From assembly GCA_900544245.1 (NCBI GenBank), contig UQUH01000036.1, positions 1 to 17,868 on the forward strand: a stretch of DNA of 17,868 bases, given 5' to 3'. The stretch is from an uncultured Coriobacteriaceae bacterium. GTDB taxonomy: Bacteria > Actinomycetota > Coriobacteriia > Coriobacteriales > QAMH01. Positions 10,512 through 16,645 of the stretch are shown here, in pieces. Every line of letters starts with the position of its first letter. The first letter of the stretch is position 1. The position numbers and the translations under genes are program-made. The notes beneath the pieces were generated by a model, which worked only from the letters and a program-made list of their open reading frames with translations, did not search any database and was not told the DNA's origin.

Positions 10512-11336
10512 ATGGCTGAGTGCAATTCGAATTGCTCCGCCTGCGGCGACAGCTCGTGCTCCGATCGCACGGCTCCGCAGACGCTGCAGCTTCACGAAGG
10601 TACGAAGATCAAGAACGTTATCGCCGTGGCCAGCGGCAAGGGAGGCGTCGGCAAGTCGCTCACGGCGGCGATGCTCGCCTGCGAGCTGCGTCGTCGCGGT
10701 CACGAGGTCGGCATCCTCGACGGCGACATCACCGGTCCTTCCATCCCGCGCTCCTTTGGCATCCACGAGCCCCCCGCGGTCGACGAGGACGGCATGCTCA
10801 GACCAGCTGAGACCAAGACCGGCATCAAGGTCGTCTCCACCAACATGCTCACGGCCGACGAGGCGACGCCCTTCCTCTGGCGCGGGCCCGTCCTCAACGG
10901 CATCCTCACCCAGTTCTACAGTGACATTAACTGGGGCGAGCTCGACTACCTGATCGTCGACATGCCCCCGGGAACGGGTGACATCCCCATGACGGTGTTC
11001 CAGCAGTTCCCCCTCAAGGGCGTCGTCATCGCGACCGCCCCGCAGGTGCTCGTCAACATGATCGTCGAGAAGGCCATCCGCATGACCGAGCACATGAACG
11101 TGCCAGTGCTGGGCCTGGTCGAGAACATGTCGTACTACGAGTGCCCGGATTGCGGCGCGCGTCACGAGATCTTCGGCAAGTCCGAGGTCGAGGCAATCGC
11201 CAAGAGCAAGGGTATCGATGCGTGGGCCTGCGTCCCCATGGATCCCAAGATTTCTGCCGAAGTCGACTCGGGCAACGTCGAGGACATCAAGGGCGATTGG
11301 CTCGATCCGATCGTTGACAAGATTGAGTCGCTCTAA
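10512..11336 (+). CDS. mrp: Mrp/NBP35 family P-loop ATPase, iron-sulfur cluster carrier
   Basis: A 274-residue Mrp/ApbC/NBP35-type protein, thought to bind and pass on [4Fe-4S] clusters to target enzymes in an ATP-dependent way. The deviant Walker A motif GKGGVGKS is at residues 42-49, followed by DGDITGPSIPRSFG, VDMPPGTGD (Walker B region) and ENMSYYECPDCG with the CxxC (C211, C214) that bridges a cluster between two monomers. The N-terminus carries four cysteines (C4, C8, C11, C16; C-x3-C-x2-C-x4-C), similar in idea to the N-terminal ferredoxin-like motif of NBP35. AGGGAG (10499-10504) lies seven bases before the ATG. It is a monocistronic unit between tRNA-Val and its own terminator. Supply of clusters to the downstream iron-sulfur enzymes is plausible but only inferred from proximity. 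Confidence 0.92.
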   Translation: MAECNSNCSACGDSSCSDRTAPQTLQLHEGTKIKNVIAVASGKGGVGKSLTAAMLACELRRRGHEVGILDGDITGPSIPRSFGIHEPPAVDEDGMLRPAETKTGIKVVSTNMLTADEATPFLWRGPVLNGILTQFYSDINWGELDYLIVDMPPGTGDIPMTVFQQFPLKGVVIATAPQVLVNMIVEKAIRMTEHMNVPVLGLVENMSYYECPDCGARHEIFGKSEVEAIAKSKGIDAWACVPMDPKISAEVDSGNVEDIKGDWLDPIVDKIESL

Positions 11337-11389
11337 TACTCGAAACGCGAGGTAGCGCATCTCGATGGTGCGCACGTATAGCGCGGAGC

Positions 11390-11443
11390 GGGGGATTTTG
11401 CCGAAGGCGGCGCAAATGCGCTCGCAGGCGAAATCCCCCTTTT
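11390..11443 (+). terminator. Intrinsic terminator after mrp
   Basis: GGGGGATTT (11390-11398) pairs with AAATCCCCC (11431-11439) and is followed by TTTT. The 32-base apical part can fold further (GCGC AAAT GCGC, plus GCC/GGC extending the main stem). It lies 54 bases after the mrp stop. Confidence 0.85.
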
Positions 11444-11449
11444 CATAGC

Positions 11450-11478
11450 TTCACATAACCTTCATCCCGTGATTTAAT
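11450..11478 (+). promoter_or_regulatory. Promoter of the molybdoenzyme operon
   Basis: -35 TTCACA (11450-11455), a 17-base spacer and -10 TTTAAT (11473-11478) stand in an AT-richer patch just after the mrp terminator. The predicted start near 11485 gives a 5' leader of about 180 bases. A tandem heptamer GTTAGAC-GTTAGAC (11485-11498) sits at the predicted start. Confidence 0.6.
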
Positions 11479-11595
11479 ACGGAAGTTAGACGTTAGACGT
11501 CGGCATCGCCATGTCCACTCGTTGAGCGGCCACGAAGGTGCAGGCCATAGCGTCGGCATGCGAAGATGGAGGCATCTTCGTAGGAGGTGTTCCGC

Positions 11596-11625
11596 ATGAC
11601 TGCATGGTCTGCGGAAAGCAGGTAA
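11596..11625 (+). CDS. Candidate nine-residue leader peptide
   Basis: The ORF reads MTAWSAESR. Its ATG lies eight bases after AGGAGG (11582-11587), in the sequence TAGGAGGTG, which is close to the full anti-Shine-Dalgarno complement and better than the sites of most full-length genes here. The ATG sits in the 5' arm of hairpin 2, so a translating ribosome would open that hairpin. It ends in TAATG, overlapping a second mini-ORF. No homolog is known to me; translation is inferred only from the ribosome site. Confidence 0.4.
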   Translation: MTAWSAESR

Positions 11626-11650
11626 TGCAAACATGTGGCAAGAGAGAATG
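11624..11650 (+). CDS. Candidate second leader mini-ORF, coupled to the first
   Basis: ATG 11624 overlaps the stop of the nine-codon ORF (TAATG) and encodes MQTCGKRE before TGA 11648-11650. The stop abuts the AAGGAGGAGG ribosome site of the molybdoenzyme gene. It has no ribosome site of its own, so it would be made only by coupled re-initiation. Confidence 0.22.
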
Positions 11651-11664
11651 AAGGAGGAGGCAGA

Positions 11665-14538
11665 GTGAGAGACTATTCATCGACGAAATGGTTGGATGAA
11701 ATCCACGCAGAAGGCGTGGAGGTCAAGAAGTCATGCTGCTATTTCTGCCATCAGAACTGCGGCGTTCTGGCTTACGTCAAGGACGGCAAGCTCATCTACG
11801 CCGAAGGCGATCCGGACCATCCCACCAACGCCGGTGGCCTGTGCACTCGCGGTAACCAGGCCTACACGTTCGTGGACAATCCGTCGCGCATCAACTACCC
11901 GATGAAGCGCGCGGGCGAGAAGGGCGAGAACAAGTGGGAGCGCGTCTCCTGGGATCAGGCCCTGACCGAGATTGCCGCCAAGATCAACCAGATCAAGGAA
12001 GAGTCCGGTGCAGAGGCAGTCGCCGCCGCCGCCGGTACCCTGCGTACCGATGACTGGGCGAGGCGCCGCTTCCTCAACCTGTTCGGAACGCCCAACGGCT
12101 TCCACAACGCCCTGCTGTGCTGGATCCCGACCTTCATGGTCGAGACCGCCATCAACGGCTGGTCCCCGTTCGAGACCGACCTCGGCGCGTCCAAGTGCGT
12201 CATCCTGTGGGGCTTCAATCCCGGTGCGTCGTCCATGCCTGGCATGCACGGCTACACCGACCTGCAGCGCGCAAATGGCCTGAAGCTCATCGTCGTCGAC
12301 CCGCGTTACTCCGAGACCGCCGCGCACGCGGATCTCTGGCTGCCGCTGCGTCCGGGTTCCGACACGGCCCTGTCCATGGCCATGATCAACGTCATCATGA
12401 ACGAGTTCATCTATGACATGGACTTCGTCGACCAGTGGTGCGAGGGCTTTGACGAGCTCCGCGACTACATCGAGCCCTACACGCCGGAGTGGGCCGCGCC
12501 CCTCACCTGGCTCGATCCCGAGCTCATCCGTCAGGCCGCCCGCATGTACGCGACCAACCGTCCCGGCAACATCCAGTGGGGTTGCACCTGGGATCAGCTC
12601 GGCCGCACGGCAGGTGCCGGCATGCATGCCCGCTCGATTCTGCGTGCTATCTGCGGCAACCTCGATTGCCCCGGTGGCGACGGCATGCCCGGTCCCGCGG
12701 CTTACGTCACCGACGAGGAGCTCGAGGCCAACGACCGTCTGCCCGTCGAGATGCGTGCCAAGCAGATCGGCTCCGACAAGTACAAGATGACCTCCTGGCC
12801 TGGCTACGAGCGTCTCTCCCAGATCTCCAAGGACAAGTGGGGCAAGGCGTTCACCGCCGAGTGGATGTGCGAGGCTCATGGCCCGTCCGTCTTCAAGGCC
12901 ATCCTCACGGGCGACCCGTATCAGGTCCGCGCGCTGTTCGTCAGCGGCTCCAATCCGCTTTCTTCCTATGGTGACGCGAAGATGACTTTCGAGGCTTGCA
13001 AGCAGGTCGAGTTCCTGGTCGTCCTCGAGTACTTCATGACCCCGACGGCTCTCATGGCCGACTTCGTGCTGCCGGTTGCCGGTGCCATGGAGCGCCCGAT
13101 GGTTCACACCAACTACGGTGTCACCGACTCCATCGTCTGCTCCGAGCGCGCCATCTGGCCGATGTACGAGCGCAAGACCGACTACAACATCTGGAAGGAC
13201 CTGGGCCTTGCCTGCGGTCAGACCGAAGAGGACTGGCCCTGGCCGGAGCTCGAGGACGCGTACTTCCACGTTCTCTCGCCGCTCGGTCTTCCCATCACGA
13301 GCTATAACGACTTCGTCGAGCGCTTCCGCATGTACTATCCGCCGCTGCAGTACCAGAAGTACCTGCAGAAGGGCCAGTTCTGCACCGCTTCGGGCAAGGT
13401 CGAGCTCAAGTGCTCGGTCTTCGAGGAGTTCGGTCTGCCGGCGTTCCCGAAGTACATCGGTCCCGCCGAGAACGAGATCGACGACCCCGAGGTCGCGGCC
13501 GAGTATCCCATCGTGCTCACCACGGGCGGCGGCTTCATGCCGTTCCACCACTCGGAGCACTTCAACAACCCGATCATCCGCTACATCAAGCCCGATCCGT
13601 ACTTCACCATCCATCCCGACCTGGCCGTCACGCTGGGCATCGAGATGGGCGACTGGTGCTGGATCGAGACCCGTCGCGGCCGCATCAAGATGCGCGCCAA
13701 CGTCGAGCCGGGCATCGATCCGCGTGCGGTCTACACGCAGCGCGGCTGGTGGTTCCCCGAGCGCAGCCCCGAAGGCCCCGAGCCCTTCGGCTGCCTCGAG
13801 TCCAACACCAACGTGCTCACGTCCGTCGATGACGAGCACTGCGATCCGCTGACCGGTTGCTGGGCGAACCGCGGCCTGATGTGCAAGGTGTACAAGTGCA
13901 CCGACATCGACTACCAGTTCACCGAGCGCGATTGCGAGTTCTCCATCCCCGGCTCTGCGTTTGCCTCCGAGGGTCCCGGCGTACATGCCATGCCGAGCAC
14001 CCAGAAGATGGCTCTCGAGTTTGCCGAGCCCGTCTTCGCGCAGCCCGACTTCGAGGTTCCCGAGGGTCTCACCTGGGATTACCGCAAGCGTGCGTGCTAC
14101 GACGAGAACGGCCGCCGCTACGACCAGGCTTCCGGCTGGATGGTCGACGACGCCACGGGCACCTTCTACCAGATGGGCACGGGCTACAGGTACGTCTCCC
14201 ACAACGGCGACTTCCTGCTCGACGAGGCCACCGGCACGTTCTACGACTTCTCGATGCAGCCCTCCGAGGGTCCGCAGGCCGATTTCGAGCTGCCCGCCGG
14301 CACGACGTGGAACCCCATCACGCTCAAGGCCGAGGATGACAAGGGCCGCTATTACGATACCGGCAGTGGCTGGATGATCGACCCGACCACCTCCATCCAC
14401 TATCAGGCAGGCACGGGCTATCGCTTCGTCCAGTACGGTCAGGGCAACTACCTGGTCGACGAGGCGAACGGCGCATGGTACGACTTCTCCATGCAGCCTG
14501 TCGATGCCCCCTGCAGCCTGGCTGACTTGAACAAATAA
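11665..14538 (+). CDS. Molybdopterin (bis-MGD) oxidoreductase catalytic subunit with C-terminal tandem aromatic repeats
   Basis: A DMSO-reductase-superfamily catalytic subunit of 957 residues. A [4Fe-4S] motif C25-x2-C28-x3-C32-x27-C60 opens the protein, followed by R62 where many relatives have lysine. GTPNGFHNALLC places C152 at the usual molybdenum-ligand position, as in polysulfide- or nitrate-reductase-like branches. Cofactor-binding blocks follow (ILWGFNPGAS, IVVDPRYSETAAHADLWLPL, ALFVSGSNPLSS, MADFVLPVAGAMERPM), and a molybdopterin-dinucleotide-binding domain begins near YPIVLTTGGG. Residues 795-866 and 873-945 are two copies of an extra aromatic domain not found in standard family members. 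No twin-arginine or Sec signal is visible, so the subunit is probably cytoplasmic. Start is GTG 11665 with AAGGAGG (11651-11657) seven bases upstream; an in-frame GTG at 11635 lacks such a site. It heads a three-gene unit with a ferredoxin and an NrfD subunit. Substrate unknown. Confidence 0.92.
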   Translation: MRDYSSTKWLDEIHAEGVEVKKSCCYFCHQNCGVLAYVKDGKLIYAEGDPDHPTNAGGLCTRGNQAYTFVDNPSRINYPMKRAGEKGENKWERVSWDQALTEIAAKINQIKEESGAEAVAAAAGTLRTDDWARRRFLNLFGTPNGFHNALLCWIPTFMVETAINGWSPFETDLGASKCVILWGFNPGASSMPGMHGYTDLQRANGLKLIVVDPRYSETAAHADLWLPLRPGSDTALSMAMINVIMNEFIYDMDFVDQWCEGFDELRDYIEPYTPEWAAPLTWLDPELIRQAARMYATNRPGNIQWGCTWDQLGRTAGAGMHARSILRAICGNLDCPGGDGMPGPAAYVTDEELEANDRLPVEMRAKQIGSDKYKMTSWPGYERLSQISKDKWGKAFTAEWMCEAHGPSVFKAILTGDPYQVRALFVSGSNPLSSYGDAKMTFEACKQVEFLVVLEYFMTPTALMADFVLPVAGAMERPMVHTNYGVTDSIVCSERAIWPMYERKTDYNIWKDLGLACGQTEEDWPWPELEDAYFHVLSPLGLPITSYNDFVERFRMYYPPLQYQKYLQKGQFCTASGKVELKCSVFEEFGLPAFPKYIGPAENEIDDPEVAAEYPIVLTTGGGFMPFHHSEHFNNPIIRYIKPDPYFTIHPDLAVTLGIEMGDWCWIETRRGRIKMRANVEPGIDPRAVYTQRGWWFPERSPEGPEPFGCLESNTNVLTSVDDEHCDPLTGCWANRGLMCKVYKCTDIDYQFTERDCEFSIPGSAFASEGPGVHAMPSTQKMALEFAEPVFAQPDFEVPEGLTWDYRKRACYDENGRRYDQASGWMVDDATGTFYQMGTGYRYVSHNGDFLLDEATGTFYDFSMQPSEGPQADFELPAGTTWNPITLKAEDDKGRYYDTGSGWMIDPTTSIHYQAGTGYRFVQYGQGNYLVDEANGAWYDFSMQPVDAPCSLADLNK
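14047..14262 (+). repeat. OCRE-like aromatic protein repeat, copy 1
   Basis: Encodes residues 795-866 of the molybdoenzyme. It runs from DFEVPEGLTW through GWMVDDATGTFY, GTGYRYV and LLDEATGTFYDFSMQP. The D-x-x-T-G-x-F-Y octamers resemble the OCRE motif of eukaryotic splicing proteins. About half of the positions match copy 2 by eye. Confidence 0.8.
14281..14499 (+). repeat. OCRE-like aromatic protein repeat, copy 2
   Basis: Encodes residues 873-945. It runs from DFELPAGTTW through GWMIDPTTSIHY, GTGYRFV and LVDEANGAWYDFSMQP, and is one residue longer than copy 1. The closing YDFSMQP is identical in both. Codons differ widely between copies, so the duplication is old. A 12-residue tail follows. 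Confidence 0.8.
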
Positions 14539-14554
14539 GGAGAGGAGGACTGAA

Positions 14555-15118
14555 ATGACCCGTTACGCAATGGTTATGGATCAGCGTCGTTGCATTGGTT
14601 GCTCCTCATGCACCATCGCATGCCGCACCTGGAACGAGCTGCCCATCGACATCATCTACAACCCCGTTGTTTCCAACGGAGCAGAGGGCGTGTGGCCTCA
14701 TGTCCACATGACCTTCCAACCGCTCATCTGCATGCACTGCGATAAGCCCGCCTGCGTGCCCGCCTGCCCGACCGGCGCCTCGCGTCAGGACGACGACGGC
14801 ATCGTGTGGGTTGAGCCTTCCCAGTGCATGGGTTGCAAGGTCTGCGCGAACGCCTGCCCCTATGGCGCCCGCGACATGAACGAGCACGAGGGCTACATCC
14901 GCAAGTGCACCTTCTGCAAGGACCGCGTCCGCGAGGGCGAGCAGCCCTTCTGCGTCATGACGTGCCATCAGAAGGCCCGTACGTTCGGTGACCTTGACGA
15001 TCCCAACAGCGAGGTCTCGAAGCTCGTCAACTCGTACTACACCGAGCAGGTCTATCCTGAGGTTGGTACCGAGCCCATGATCTACTACATTCCCGACTTA
15101 GGAGGTACGGTACAGTGA
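14555..15118 (+). CDS. 4Fe-4S ferredoxin-type electron-transfer subunit (DmsB/PsrB/NrfC-like)
   Basis: A 187-residue protein with 16 cysteines in four groups: C13, C16, C19, C23; C59, C62, C67, C71; C91, C94, C97, C101; C118, C121, C133, C137. This fits four [4Fe-4S] clusters as in the beta subunits of DMSO and polysulfide reductases, which wire the molybdenum subunit to the membrane subunit. No signal peptide is visible, in line with a cytoplasmic complex. The ATG is six bases after GGAGG (14544-14548), 16 bases after the catalytic gene. Its stop overlaps the GTG of the membrane subunit (GTGA), so stoichiometric synthesis is likely. Confidence 0.95.
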   Translation: MTRYAMVMDQRRCIGCSSCTIACRTWNELPIDIIYNPVVSNGAEGVWPHVHMTFQPLICMHCDKPACVPACPTGASRQDDDGIVWVEPSQCMGCKVCANACPYGARDMNEHEGYIRKCTFCKDRVREGEQPFCVMTCHQKARTFGDLDDPNSEVSKLVNSYYTEQVYPEVGTEPMIYYIPDLGGTVQ

Positions 15119-16206
15119 AGCAGTTCTGGATTTGGCCGATTGCCCTCTACCTCTTCCTGGGCGGCCTTGGTGGCGGCATGATGGCGACCGCCGCCGTTGT
15201 CGGATTGATCATCGCGCCATCCGCTCTGACGAGCGGTGCCCTCGTGTGGGGCGTCTTCATCGCCTTCCTCATCTTGGGCATCGGCACCGGCCTGCTCGTC
15301 TTCGAGCTTGGTCAGCCGTGGATTTTCTACCGCGCGTTCGTGACGAGGACCTCGGTCATCAAGTGGGGTGCTGTGTTTCTCTCCATCTCGATGATCGCGG
15401 GCGTGCTCTTCATCTTCTGGGAGCTTTCCTGGCTCACGTTCCTGCCCTTCATCCCGTATGAGGGTTTTGCACAGGTGCTGCTCGGCATTGCCGGCATCTT
15501 CGGCCTGTGCGTCACGATCTACACGGGCGTCCTGCTTTCCAGCATGAAGTCCCGTCCGTTCTGGAACACGCCGGTTCTGCCCGTGCTCTTCATGGTGTCC
15601 GGCTGCTCCACCGGTGCGGCCCTGCTCTCCATGTGCATCGGCGTGTGGCCCTTCCCGGCCGAGTGGCTGCAGGTCAACCTGTCCACGCCGCTTGCCGCCC
15701 TGCTCACCGAGGAGCTGCGTCACATCCTGCACGTCGCCGACGCGATTCTCATCTCGCTCGAGCTCGTCGTGCTGCTCCTCTACGTGATGCTGCAGTTCTG
15801 CGCTTCCAACGAGACCGCCAAGGCCCATGCCGAGCGCTGGGTCCGCGGCGAATGGGCCGGCTACTTCTGGGGCCTGATGGTCTGCTGCGGTCTGGTCATC
15901 CCGCTGCTGCTCAACGTCACCAACGTGGGCGGTTACGCATCTGCACTCATCGCCCTCATGGGTGGCTGCCTGCTGCGCTTTATGATCATCTGGAGCTACC
16001 AGCGTCGCGTCACTCCGGCCGAGCTCAAGTACTACACCCGCCTGCCCCAGAGCCATCAGGACTTCATGGACTACTGGGAGGCCGGCAGGGAGTACTGGAC
16101 GTGGGTCACGCCCACCGGCGATGTTGCCGATGAGGCTCCTGCCGACGGTCCGGACGAGGTCTACCAGACTTCCGGTCCCAACCCTGCCATGACTGGCGCT
16201 CAGTAG
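15115..16206 (+). CDS. NrfD/PsrC-family membrane anchor and quinone-interacting subunit
   Basis: A 363-residue polytopic membrane protein. Eight hydrophobic segments are visible at about residues 5-31, 41-65, 80-104, 118-142, 152-178, 203-228, 250-271 and 273-295, matching the eight-helix NrfD/PsrC fold that exchanges electrons with menaquinone or quinone. The first helix has the typical glycine-rich segment (LFLGGLGGGMMATAAV). The C-terminus (about 300-363) is hydrophilic. Start GTG 15115 has AGGAGGT (15100-15106) eight bases upstream and overlaps the ferredoxin stop. As last gene of the unit it is followed by a strong terminator. With no Tat substrate partner, its iron-sulfur docking face is expected on the cytoplasmic side. 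Confidence 0.93.
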   Translation: MKQFWIWPIALYLFLGGLGGGMMATAAVVGLIIAPSALTSGALVWGVFIAFLILGIGTGLLVFELGQPWIFYRAFVTRTSVIKWGAVFLSISMIAGVLFIFWELSWLTFLPFIPYEGFAQVLLGIAGIFGLCVTIYTGVLLSSMKSRPFWNTPVLPVLFMVSGCSTGAALLSMCIGVWPFPAEWLQVNLSTPLAALLTEELRHILHVADAILISLELVVLLLYVMLQFCASNETAKAHAERWVRGEWAGYFWGLMVCCGLVIPLLLNVTNVGGYASALIALMGGCLLRFMIIWSYQRRVTPAELKYYTRLPQSHQDFMDYWEAGREYWTWVTPTGDVADEAPADGPDEVYQTSGPNPAMTGAQ

Positions 16207-16247
16207 GAGCGAATGCCGTCTGGCGTGAATGAACCGCAAGGTTTCTT

Positions 16248-16287
16248 GAGACCCCCGTTCCCTCGATGGGAGCGGGGGTCTCTTTTT
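16248..16287 (+). terminator. Intrinsic terminator of the molybdoenzyme operon
   Basis: GAGACCCCCG (16248-16257) pairs with CGGGGGTCTC (16273-16282). The stem extends through a T·G pair and TCCC/GGGA to a five-base loop, about 15 pairs in all, and is followed by TTTTT (16283-16287). It lies 41 bases after the NrfD stop. Confidence 0.95.
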
Positions 16288-16372
16288 GCCGATGCAGCAC
16301 AAGAGGCCTTGTCCCCGCGTATAGATTCGCGATACGTGCGCCTATGTGCACGCTGAGTCTCTCTCGTGCAAG

Positions 16373-16550
16373 AAAATCACGTTTTCCTAGGCTGGGATGC
16401 GGTCAAATGTTGGTTTTTGACGTTTTCCTAGTGCAATTTTCTAAAAACCCTAGGAAAACGAAATAAACCGACACGAAAGTCGGGATCGAGACTAGGAAAA
16501 CGTCAAAAACCAACATGGGGGCTTCTCGAATCCTAGGAAAACGCAGTTTA
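16373..16550. mobile_element. MITE-like palindromic element with 8-bp flanking direct repeats
   Basis: A 178-base non-coding element. CGTGCAAG occurs in direct orientation immediately at both edges (16365-16372 and 16551-16558), like a target-site duplication. The 19-base ends match in inverted orientation at 15 positions, with a perfect 12-base core (CGTTTTCCTAGG 16380-16391, complement 16532-16543). An inner perfect 26-base inverted repeat (16407-16432 and 16491-16516) shares exactly the same symmetry axis, 16461.5. The base composition is more AT-rich than its surroundings. No transposase is encoded, so it would be moved in trans. Alternatives are a REP/BIME-type element or a protein-binding array. 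The dyad and flanking repeats are seen; mobility is inferred. Confidence 0.6.
16380..16543. repeat. Five copies of the CTAGGAAAACG motif
   Basis: Two copies read CGTTTTCCTAG on the plus strand (16380-16390, 16421-16431) and three read CTAGGAAAACG (16450-16460, 16492-16502, 16533-16543). A decayed sixth copy (TTTTCTA, 16437-16443) faces the third. Same-orientation neighbours are 41 or 42 bases apart, about four helical turns. Confidence 0.85.
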
Positions 16551-16606
16551 CGTGCAAGCGAATTCTTCGGATGATGCTTGCATGTGGGTTTGCAGTCGCA
16601 TGAGCG

Positions 16607-16612
16607 TATAAT
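16607..16612 (+). promoter_or_regulatory. Likely -10 element for the HdrD-like gene
   Basis: A perfect TATAAT ends 33 bases before the ATG, predicting a leader of about 27 bases. The -35 region (about 16584-16589) has no good hexamer, so an activator or weak basal activity is possible. Confidence 0.5.
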
Positions 16613-16645
16613 CGGGCGCAGACACGATGCGAGAGAGGATCCGAC

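Larger units (their letters stand above)
11485..11664 (+). promoter_or_regulatory. Structured 5' leader of the molybdoenzyme operon
   Basis: This gene-poor stretch holds several structures. CGTCGGCAT occurs twice (11498-11506, 11551-11559). Hairpin 1 pairs CGAAGATG (11561-11568) with CATCTTCG (11573-11580) around GAGG and can extend by two pairs. Hairpin 2 pairs TTCCGCA (11590-11596) with TGCGGAA (11610-11616), with an inner GAC/GTC stem. Between them is AGGAGG (11582-11587), which serves a nine-codon ORF. The operon's own ribosome site AAGGAGGAGG is at 11651-11660. Leaders like this often carry riboswitches, and molybdenum-cofactor riboswitches are known before molybdoenzyme genes, but I cannot match this to that consensus by eye. 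Confidence 0.5.
16207..16645. other. 439-base gene-free region
   Basis: No credible gene is seen. From left to right it holds the operon terminator (to 16287), an unassigned stretch (16288-16364) with small inverted repeats (CGTAT/ATACG at 16318-16335; CGTGC/GCACG at 16334-16351), the MITE-like palindromic element with its flanking repeats (16365-16558), then the promoter and leader of the next gene. Confidence 0.7.

Noticed and set aside
11635..11664. GTG 11635 as molybdoenzyme start, possibly adding a signal peptide
   Set aside because: The extra residues (ARENEGGGRV) are hydrophilic and translate the ribosome site AAGGAGGAGG itself. There is no twin-arginine or hydrophobic stretch.
12118..12120. 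Selenocysteine at the molybdenum-ligand position
   Set aside because: The codon is TGC (cysteine) and the frame has no internal TGA, so there is no basis for selenocysteine.
16380..16543. CRISPR-like array (repeats of 11-12 bases at 41-42 base spacing)
   Set aside because: Repeats are too short, occur in both orientations around a dyad, and the spacers are partly complementary. No cas genes are present.
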